Positions 58,675-64,000 of a DNA stretch of 64,000 bases are shown one piece after another. The stretch is taken from assembly GCA_905208635.1 (NCBI GenBank), contig CAJLPX010000006.1, positions 21,002 through 85,001 of the forward strand, read 5' to 3'. The notes below the pieces were generated by a model that was not told the origin of the DNA, did not search any database, and worked only from the letters and a program-made list of their open reading frames with translations. The stretch is from an uncultured Collinsella sp. Lineage in GTDB: Bacteria > Actinomycetota > Coriobacteriia > Coriobacteriales > Coriobacteriaceae. The stretch's first letter is position 1, and every line of letters starts with the position of its first letter. Made by a program: the position numbers and the translations under genes.

Positions 58675-59862
58675 ATGACCGAGCTCCAAGAACTCCGTCG
58701 CTATCGGCGCGACTTGCACAGGATCCCGGAGCTCGACTTCGATCTTCCGCAGACTATTGCCTATATCGAGGGCGTGTTGGCGTCGCTTGCCTGCGAGGTG
58801 ACCCATCCGTGCCCCAGCTGCGTCTGCGCTTTCTTTGACGCTGGCGTTGGTGCCACGCATGCCACGGCGATTCGTGCGGATATGGATGCGCTGCCCATTG
58901 CCGAGGCGACGGGTGCGGCCTTCGCCTCGTCTCATCCCGGCAAGATGCACGCTTGCGGGCACGACGGACACATGGCCATGGCGCTCGCCGCCGCGACGTA
59001 TGTCGACCGCACGATTCGCGAGCAGCCGGGTTCACTTAAACGCAACGTGCTTTTTGTGTTCCAGCCGGCCGAGGAAACGACCGGTGGTGCCAAGACGGTA
59101 TGCGAGAGTGGTGTGTTCGAGCGCTATGGGGCCGACCGCATTTTTGGCTTCCATGTGTGGCCCGATCTGTCTGCCGGCACGCTGGCGAGTTGTTCTGGTC
59201 CGCTGCTGGCGCGTTCGAGCGAGACGCATATGCATATTCACGGTACGAGTATCCATATTGCTAAGACTTATGGTGTGCCGGTTGAGGAGTCGCACGATGC
59301 CGCGTTGGCGGCAGCGAAGTTTTTGGTTACCGAGCGCGAGCTGATGGACGAACTGGGCACCGACGAGCCCTGTATCGGCAAGTTTGGCCTGCTGCAGGCC
59401 GGTACCGTCTGCAACGCGGTGGCGGGGGAGGCCCATGTGGCCGGCAGCTTGCGTGTGTTTACGGACGGCATGTTCGACCGTGCACGCGAGGGTGTGCGCC
59501 GCGTGCTTGATGAGGCATGCACTGCAACGGGCTGCACGTACGATCTCGACTTTGCCGAGGGCTATCCGCCGGTCGACAACGACCCCGAGTTGTTTGATCG
59601 AATCGCGCCTGCTCTGCCCGAGTTACAGCTCGTGGACGAGCCGCTGCTGATTGCCGAGGATTTCGCGTTCTATCAACGCCATCTGCCGGGCGTATTTTTC
59701 CTGCTGGGCACGGGTATGCCAGAGGGCCAAGACAACCCGAGTGATTCGGATGGCTGCCCCGCCTATGCCACAAGCGCTCTGCATACCGATAGTATGCTCT
59801 TCGACGAGGAAATCCTACTCAAAGGCCTCGATGTCTACAAACGATTGCTTTTGCTTGACTAA
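58675..59862 (+). CDS. M20-family amidohydrolase, possible N-acetyl-diaminopimelate deacetylase
   Basis: The 395-residue zinc enzyme starts LQELRRYRRDLHRIPELDFD and has AIRADMDALPI, MHACGHDGHMAMAL (metal His/Asp), FVFQPAEETTGGAKTV (catalytic Glu) and a C-terminal metal His. This is the aminoacylase/hippurate-hydrolase subgroup that includes N-acetyl-diaminopimelate deacetylase. Its place divergent from the lysA-dapA-dapB-dapH operon supports that role. Normally HXGTE-type positions read HIHGTSIHIAKTYGVP, a slightly odd dimer region. ATG 58675 follows AAAGGA. Confidence 0.87.
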   Translation: MTELQELRRYRRDLHRIPELDFDLPQTIAYIEGVLASLACEVTHPCPSCVCAFFDAGVGATHATAIRADMDALPIAEATGAAFASSHPGKMHACGHDGHMAMALAAATYVDRTIREQPGSLKRNVLFVFQPAEETTGGAKTVCESGVFERYGADRIFGFHVWPDLSAGTLASCSGPLLARSSETHMHIHGTSIHIAKTYGVPVEESHDAALAAAKFLVTERELMDELGTDEPCIGKFGLLQAGTVCNAVAGEAHVAGSLRVFTDGMFDRAREGVRRVLDEACTATGCTYDLDFAEGYPPVDNDPELFDRIAPALPELQLVDEPLLIAEDFAFYQRHLPGVFFLLGTGMPEGQDNPSDSDGCPAYATSALHTDSMLFDEEILLKGLDVYKRLLLLD

Positions 59863-59892
59863 GGCGTGAAGGACTATTTGTTCTAGAAAATA

Positions 59893-59906
59893 CGAACAAA
59901 CGTACG
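59893..59906 (+). promoter_or_regulatory. LexA-like box at the higBA promoter
   Basis: CGAACAAACGTACG matches CGAAC-N4-GTTCG at 13 of 14 positions. It ends one base before the TATAAT -10 box (59908-59913), where bound LexA would block polymerase. Confidence 0.55.
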
Positions 59907-59940
59907 ATATAATAGAGATGTAAGTCTATAGAAACGTTTG

Positions 59941-59953
59941 ACGTTACTAACGT
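59941..59953 (+). promoter_or_regulatory. Palindrome before higB, probable HigA operator
   Basis: ACGTTA-C-TAACGT is a perfect 6+6 inverted repeat 11 bases before the higB start and 27 bases after the -10 box. Antitoxins of the HigA type repress their own operon through such sites. Confidence 0.6.
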
Positions 59954-59964
59954 AAGGCGATACT

Positions 59965-60246
59965 ATGATTGCATCGTATAAAGATGAGGATACCGAACGC
60001 TTTGCCATGGGTGTGCGGGTCAGGAAGTTCGTGCCCTTTGAGCGTGTTGCGTTGAGGAAGATTCGCCAACTGCAGGTTTGTGCTTCGCTTGATGATCTTC
60101 GCGTTCCACCGGGCAACCGCCTGGAAGCTTTGAAGGGCGATCGTGCCGGGCAATATAGCATCCGTGTTAACGAGCGCTATCGGGTCTGTTTTGAGTGGAG
60201 ACAGGAGATGGCTTGGAATGTCGAAATCGTCGATTATCACAAGTGA
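59965..60246 (+). CDS. higB: HigB-type toxin (RelE superfamily)
   Basis: The 93-residue protein has LRKIRQLQVCASLDDLRVPPGNRLEALKGDR and YSIRVNERYRVCFEW split over the RelE-like sheet, with the conserved PPGNRLEAL and RVNERYR parts of HigB. Such toxins cut mRNA on the ribosome. The toxin gene precedes the antitoxin gene, the order typical of HigBA. A LexA-like box and a palindrome lie upstream. Confidence 0.92.
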   Translation: MIASYKDEDTERFAMGVRVRKFVPFERVALRKIRQLQVCASLDDLRVPPGNRLEALKGDRAGQYSIRVNERYRVCFEWRQEMAWNVEIVDYHK

Positions 60247-60559
60247 TGAGACCTCGGCCGATTTGCTGTCGCCAGTGACTCCTGGTGAGCTTCTCAAAGA
60301 GGAGTTTCTTGTTCCCATGGGCATTTCTCAATATCGCCTTGCGAAAGAGACCGGGATTCCGGCTCAGCGTATCGGGCAGATTGTCTTGGGAAAACGTCGC
60401 GTGACGGCCGACACCGACCTCCGTCTTTGCCGTTATTTTGGCCTGACGGATGGTTATTGGCTGCGCGCTCAGATGGCGTTTGACCTTGAGGCCGAGAAAA
60501 GGCGGATCGAACCGGAACTCGATAAGATCGTTCCTGTTCAGCAGGCCATCGCACTGTAG
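60218..60559 (+). CDS. higA: HigA-type antitoxin (XRE family)
   Basis: The 113-residue protein has an XRE helix-turn-helix, PGELLKEEFLVPMGISQYRL and GIPAQRIGQIVLGKRRVTAD, followed by DTDLRLCRYFGLTDGYWLRAQ, the HigA pattern. It overlaps higB by 29 bases; ATG 60218 follows AGGAG. It binds the toxin and represses the operon. Confidence 0.93.
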   Translation: MSKSSIITSDETSADLLSPVTPGELLKEEFLVPMGISQYRLAKETGIPAQRIGQIVLGKRRVTADTDLRLCRYFGLTDGYWLRAQMAFDLEAEKRRIEPELDKIVPVQQAIAL

Positions 60560-60588
60560 TGCTCAGAGATGATGGGGGTGGCGCGGCG

Positions 60589-60912
60589 ATGAAGCGACGC
60601 CGACAGTCTGCCGTATATAGTCCGGGTGGATGCGGGTGCGGTTTGCTGCTGCTTCCGGTCATCGCTGTGAGCATTGGCGTGATGTTTGCGCTTGCTGGGC
60701 TTGCCGCGGCGGCGCTCGTGCTGTTTATCACTGCCATCGGCGTGACGATTTGGCTCTGCCGCAATCGCGAGCAACGCCGTGCCGACGGTAAAACCAATGT
60801 CGGCTGGGTCGTCTTTCTGATCATTGCGTACCTGCTGAGTGTCAGCTACCTTGTTTTCTTTGTCCTGTTGATGATCAGTGCTTTTACCGGGGAATCCGTC
60901 ACGGTGGGTTGA
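60589..60912 (+). CDS. Small membrane protein, unknown function
   Basis: The 107-residue protein has a basic start (MKRRRQSAVYSPGGCGCG), a hydrophobic stretch that can form two helices (about residues 18-55), a charged loop (RNREQRRADGKTN) and a further helix (about 72-97). No family is seen. ATG 60589 has only a modest GGGGG upstream; GTG 60559 is an in-frame alternative. Confidence 0.6.
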   Translation: MKRRRQSAVYSPGGCGCGLLLLPVIAVSIGVMFALAGLAAAALVLFITAIGVTIWLCRNREQRRADGKTNVGWVVFLIIAYLLSVSYLVFFVLLMISAFTGESVTVG

Positions 60913-61016
60913 TCACTGCTGGCAGACGGTCGCGCAAAGTGCGTTTGCTCGGCGTTTGGATAACTGCATTGGCCGTTTACCGCAACCTTAGCTCTCAGCT
61001 AATGAATTCAAGTTCA

Positions 61017-61070
61017 ATCCTTCCTACGATGTGCTGTGTGCCGGCGCGGTAGCCGGATCGTAGGAAGGAT
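61017..61070 (+). promoter_or_regulatory. Hairpin that hides the ribosome binding site of the next gene
   Basis: ATCCTTCCTACGAT (61017-61030) is the perfect complement of ATCGTAGGAAGGAT (61057-61070), and CCGGC/GCCGG extend the stem inside. The right arm contains AGGAAGG, the ribosome binding site of the gene at 61076. The fold should block translation until opened. About 105 bases before it (60913-61016) show no other feature. Confidence 0.75.
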
Positions 61071-61075
61071 GAATA

Positions 61076-61519
61076 ATGGCAAAAGAGGGAAAGAAGCCGA
61101 TCGGCAAGATTGTCCTAGGCGTCATCGTGGTGCTGGTTATCGTCGGTGCCGTGGGCTCTATGGGTGGCAATTCAACCGATTCGTCTGCGAGCGATTCGGC
61201 AAAACCTGACGAGGCGACACAGCAGGCTGAGGAGCAAAAAGAACCGCAAGAACCGTATACCATTGCTGACGAGGCTGAAGACACCTCCAATCAGTTTGCC
61301 TATAAGATCACGGGCACGCTGACCAATAACACGGACAAGGAAAAGAGCTACATTCAGATTGAGTATGTTCTGTATGATGCCGATGGCAACCAGGTTGGAA
61401 CGGCTCTTGCAAACACCAATCATCTGAAGGCGGGCGGCTCCTGGAAGTTCGAGGCGCTGGGTACGGTGTCTCCCGACCAGGTTGCTAGCTGGGAGCGTTC
61501 GGACGTAAGCGGTTTCTAG
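61076..61519 (+). CDS. Membrane-anchored FxLYD-type domain protein
   Basis: The 147-residue protein has a transmembrane anchor (residues about 9-28, KIVLGVIVVLVIVGAVGSMG), a Ser/Asp/Glu/Gln-rich linker and a C-terminal beta domain: YKITGTLTNNTDKEKSYIQI, then EYVLYDADGNQVGTALANTN. This is the FxLYD pattern, found in exported proteins of Gram-positive bacteria. The role is unknown. Its translation start lies just after a hairpin that masks the ribosome binding site. Confidence 0.82.
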   Translation: MAKEGKKPIGKIVLGVIVVLVIVGAVGSMGGNSTDSSASDSAKPDEATQQAEEQKEPQEPYTIADEAEDTSNQFAYKITGTLTNNTDKEKSYIQIEYVLYDADGNQVGTALANTNHLKAGGSWKFEALGTVSPDQVASWERSDVSGF

Positions 61520-61551
61520 CATGTTGCATGCACTGGGGGAGGTGAAGTCGT

Positions 61552-61974
61552 ATGCCCGATAAAAAGCTGACGGAGGAGTTGCTCAATGAGCTTCTCGATG
61601 CACCGAACATCGATGGCTATATCAGGGAGCACGACTTTGCCGCCCCGTCGCTTTCGGACTACCTGAAGCAGCTGCTGCAGGAAAAGGGCTTGGAGCGCTC
61701 TCGCGTGGTTCGTATGGCCGATCTCAATGAGACCTTTGGCTATCAGATCTTTACCGGTGCGCGTCACCCGAGTCGCAATAAGGTGCTGCAGATTGCCTTT
61801 GCGATGGCGCTGACGCTCAAAGAGACCAACCGTGCGCTGACGGCTGCCGGGGTGAGCGTCCTCAACTGCAAGGATCGCCGTGATGCGATTATCATCTTTT
61901 GCATCGATCGCGGGTGCAGCCTCCAAAAGGTCAACGAGGAGCTGTATCGCTTTGGCGAGGAGACGGTGAGTTAG
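61552..61974 (+). CDS. HTH-domain protein paired with a Ser/Thr kinase
   Basis: The 140-residue protein has an XRE-like helix-turn-helix (LSDYLKQLLQEKGLERSRVV and NETFGYQIFTGARHPSRNKV, about residues 30-80), then a helical part with KETNRALTAAGVSVLNCKDR and RDAIIIFCIDRGCSLQKVNE. It lies 98 bases before a protein kinase gene. Such HTH-kinase pairs recur in Gram-positive gut bacteria and suggest a phosphorylated regulator, by inference. Confidence 0.78.
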   Translation: MPDKKLTEELLNELLDAPNIDGYIREHDFAAPSLSDYLKQLLQEKGLERSRVVRMADLNETFGYQIFTGARHPSRNKVLQIAFAMALTLKETNRALTAAGVSVLNCKDRRDAIIIFCIDRGCSLQKVNEELYRFGEETVS

Positions 61975-62072
61975 CAGCTGATATCTGAGCCGGCGGAGCT
62001 GCCGAACAACGATGCAAACGAACGGGGCGCGGATGCCATGGGGTGTCTGTGCCCTGCGCTATGATGGAGGCT

Positions 62073-63452
62073 ATGGATACTCAGACCCCAACATATCCCG
62101 ATGACGAGCTGACCGCAGCACTTGCCGAGCAGCTGGCGTCGCTCGATCGCGACGACAGCTATCGCGTGGAGCGTGTGCTTAAGCGCTCGTCCGTTGAAAC
62201 AACCGAGCTCGTGTACTTTGAAGGAACCGGCGGTGGTTCGCTCGGCCCCTTTGTCCGTAAACGCATCGATGCCTCGGCTCAAATCGGCGGGGCATACGAG
62301 CGTCTGTTTGCCGCCCAGCGGGCGGGTAGGCGTTTTGAGCACCTGCCCAGAATCGTCGATTGTCGTCGTGTGGGCGACGAGCTCAACGTGGTTATGGAAT
62401 ACATCGAAGGGGAGACGCTCGGGGCACTGGTGGACCGTCTGGGAGCCACCCTCGATTATGCGCACGAAATGTATCCTGCCCTATGCGATGCCGTGGGTGA
62501 GCTCCACGCCGGTTTTGCAATGGCGGGGGAGACGTCGGCGCCGGTGATCCATCGCGACCTCAAGCCGTCGAATATCATCGTGACGGGTGTCAACTATACG
62601 TCTGATAACGGCCTGACGTTTTCATCGCTGGTGATTATCGACTTGGGGATCGCGCGCGTGTGGCGCGATGGCGCCGATGCCGACACCGTCAAGTTCGGCA
62701 CGCGACCCTATGCGCCGCCCGAGCAGTATGGGTTTGGGCAGACGAGTGTGCGCAGCGACGTCTACGCACTGGGCGCCCTGTTGTTCTTCTGCTTGACGGG
62801 AGTCGACCCTAAACCAGGGCTCGACATGCGCGAGCAATGCGAGGCGCGTGGCATTCCCACTCCACTTGCCGATGCCGTCTGCATGTCGATGGCGCTCGAC
62901 CCGGCCAAGCGTTTTGCGAGTGCGGAAGCGTTGGGACGGGCGACGCGCTCGGCATACGATCTGAGCCGCCCCGTGCAGCCTCCTACACCTGCGCCTGTCC
63001 GTACTCCGGCCTCGGAGACGGTGTTGACGCTCCAAGGGCTCCAGAACCCCGCAGGGCTTCCTAGGCCTGCCGCCTCCGCTGCATGCGGTCTGCTCTCTCG
63101 CGTTCCGGAGTCTCTGGGGCGCATTTGGAATACGCTTGTCTGCTTCTCGCTACTTGTGTTCTTTGCCGGAAGTCACTTTGCCGTCTTTCACCCCACGGGA
63201 GCAAACCAAGGCTACCCGACGTGGCTTCTCATAATCGAGTATTTTTTCTTTGTCGATGGCCTTATGGTGCTTATGCATTTCGCGCTGCTCGATAAGCGCC
63301 GTCTTCGTCGGCGATTCGCACTGCTCGACAGCTATCGCGGCAAGAAACTCGCGAAACTCTGGCTCAAGGCATTGGGTGTGCTGCTCCTATGCATGATCGT
63401 CTTAGTCGCGGTTGCCAATGCGACCGGCGTCGTCGATACCTCCGCTACCTAA
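62073..63452 (+). CDS. Membrane-bound eukaryotic-type Ser/Thr protein kinase
   Basis: The 459-residue protein has a kinase domain in about residues 15-300: VHRDLKPSN-like IHRDLKPSNIIVTG (catalytic loop), VIIDLGIARVW (DLG in place of DFG), and GTRPYAPPEQYGFGQTSVRSDVYALG (activation segment). A Pro-rich linker and three C-terminal helices follow (about 350-455), so the kinase faces the cytoplasm. No PASTA repeats are present, unlike PknB. The start at ATG 62073 is chosen by homology; GTG 62049 is possible. DLG for DFG is common in bacterial kinases of this type. Confidence 0.88.
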   Translation: MDTQTPTYPDDELTAALAEQLASLDRDDSYRVERVLKRSSVETTELVYFEGTGGGSLGPFVRKRIDASAQIGGAYERLFAAQRAGRRFEHLPRIVDCRRVGDELNVVMEYIEGETLGALVDRLGATLDYAHEMYPALCDAVGELHAGFAMAGETSAPVIHRDLKPSNIIVTGVNYTSDNGLTFSSLVIIDLGIARVWRDGADADTVKFGTRPYAPPEQYGFGQTSVRSDVYALGALLFFCLTGVDPKPGLDMREQCEARGIPTPLADAVCMSMALDPAKRFASAEALGRATRSAYDLSRPVQPPTPAPVRTPASETVLTLQGLQNPAGLPRPAASAACGLLSRVPESLGRIWNTLVCFSLLVFFAGSHFAVFHPTGANQGYPTWLLIIEYFFFVDGLMVLMHFALLDKRRLRRRFALLDSYRGKKLAKLWLKALGVLLLCMIVLVAVANATGVVDTSAT

Positions 63453-63456
63453 AAGA

Positions 63457-63479
63457 AAAGGGCCCCATTGGGGCCCTTT
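63457..63479. terminator. Two-way terminator
   Basis: AAAGGGCCCC (63457-63466) pairs perfectly with GGGGCCCTTT (63470-63479) across ATT. A-tract and T-tract flank it, so it serves both converging genes. Confidence 0.9.
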
Positions 63480-63489
63480 GCAGTTGCAC

Positions 63490-64000
63490 TTAGATGCGGT
63501 TCATCTGAGCGGCGACTTTGTTGTACCAGTCCTGCCACGTGGGCGGGCAGTACTTTTTGGCCGCATCCGGGGTAAGGGTGGAGCCGTAGTTGGCGCCCAG
63601 ATAGGCAACGTGAGCGGAGATGCCCTCGCTCCAGCTGCCAAAGCTGCGCCAACCGCCGCCACGTGCACTCCAGCCCCAGGCGTTGTAAGAATTGGCGCAA
63701 TAAGCACCCTTGGTGCTCTCGATGCAGGCGATGGCGGGGGACCAACGGGGATCGACACCGGTATTCCAAGCGGCGACGGCAAAGTTATAGCCCTGGCCTG
63801 CCATGGGGGAGCCGGCGAGATAATTGTCGATGCGGCCCGTCCACTCATTAATGAACGAATCGTAATCGGAGCTACCGGTATTGGCGTTGTTCACCGTGGT
63901 GTCGATGGTGGTGTTGGTGTTGGTGGCCTGGCTGCTGGAATTGCTGCCGCTTACGCCCTCGCCCGAGAGCTTCTCGGCGGCAGCGGCCTTATCGGCCTCA
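63490..64000 (-). CDS. Peptidoglycan-hydrolase-like protein, 5' end outside the window
   Basis: The frame is open to the right edge, so only the C-terminal 170 residues are visible. They hold a Thr/Asn/Ser linker and a domain with PRWSPAIACIESTKGAYCAN and NAWGWSARGGGWRSFGSW, then EGISAHVAYLGANYGS. The Glu in ACIESTKG sits where glucosaminidase/lysozyme-like enzymes have their catalytic acid. The upstream part (EADKAAAAEKLSGEG) looks like a coiled or repeat region. Probably secreted, cell-wall directed. Confidence 0.7.
   Translation of the reverse strand, partial: EADKAAAAEKLSGEGVSGSNSSSQATNTNTTIDTTVNNANTGSSDYDSFINEWTGRIDNYLAGSPMAGQGYNFAVAAWNTGVDPRWSPAIACIESTKGAYCANSYNAWGWSARGGGWRSFGSWSEGISAHVAYLGANYGSTLTPDAAKKYCPPTWQDWYNKVAAQMNRI

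Overview
The window looks like a chromosomal segment of an anaerobic, fermentative, fairly GC-rich actinobacterium of the class Coriobacteriia, most likely Collinsella or a close relative. This is inferred, not proven. The grounds are strong GC codon bias, a class III (oxygen-sensitive) ribonucleotide reductase, L-lactate dehydrogenase, actinobacterial-type LexA boxes and a compact gut-anaerobe gene set. Nearly every kilobase carries housekeeping genes. Two AT-rich islands (about 38.8-40.4 kb and 42.9-47.3 kb) stand out as probable acquisitions.

Layout. 0-6 kb: tRNA-Gly and tRNA-Val, the anaerobic ribonucleotide reductase pair nrdD/nrdG with an NrdR box, then a folate/pterin operon (folE, an HD-domain hydrolase, folB). 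6-13.5 kb: metallopeptidase, M19 dipeptidase, SlyD-type prolyl isomerase beside an orphan UreE-like protein, HAD phosphatase, Fur-family regulator, acylphosphatase, two-domain oxidoreductase, RNase HI and a LysR regulator. 13.5-22 kb: O-acetylhomoserine sulfhydrylase with a probable cysteine-containing leader peptide, a secreted protein, ketopantoate reductase, a cyclase, an aldo/keto reductase, a Gfo/Idh/MocA oxidoreductase and endonuclease IV. 22-27 kb: an amino-acid ABC transporter whose permease carries an extra exported domain, flavodoxin plus DUF3793, and a copper-type HMA protein under a CsoR-like operator. 27-38.6 kb: an SOS-type Y-family polymerase with YolD, pgi, HAD phosphatases, TatD, TcdA, a tiny membrane peptide behind a LexA box, an SdpR/SdpI-like pair and the ABC-F protein EttA.

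38.8-47.3 kb: a Tat-exported cysteine-protease-like protein with a lipoprotein, two Coriobacteria-style hypothetical proteins, then an AT-rich operon that I read as a ribosomally synthesised peptide (RiPP) cassette: DUF2087 protein, MFS exporter, a cobalamin-binding radical SAM enzyme split by a frameshift, and an unlisted 36-residue acidic peptide with a strong ribosome binding site just before the terminator. This is the best candidate for an undescribed system here.

47.4-64 kb: NAD synthetase, a PLP aminotransferase, lactate dehydrogenase, a DUF2974 hydrolase and a nucleoid-associated protein. A lysine/diaminopimelate operon (lysA-dapA as one uninterrupted ORF, dapB, dapH) reads leftward behind a lysine riboswitch, facing a divergent M20 deacetylase; together with the aminotransferase these could supply the acetylase route to diaminopimelate. 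Then come a HigBA toxin-antitoxin pair, small membrane/exported proteins, an HTH protein beside a Ser/Thr kinase, and a truncated peptidoglycan-hydrolase-like gene at the right edge.

A window-wide pattern is that three single genes (19919-20938, 29218-29742, 51973-53133) are each bracketed by directly repeated intergenic hairpin motifs, one pair showing compensatory stem changes.
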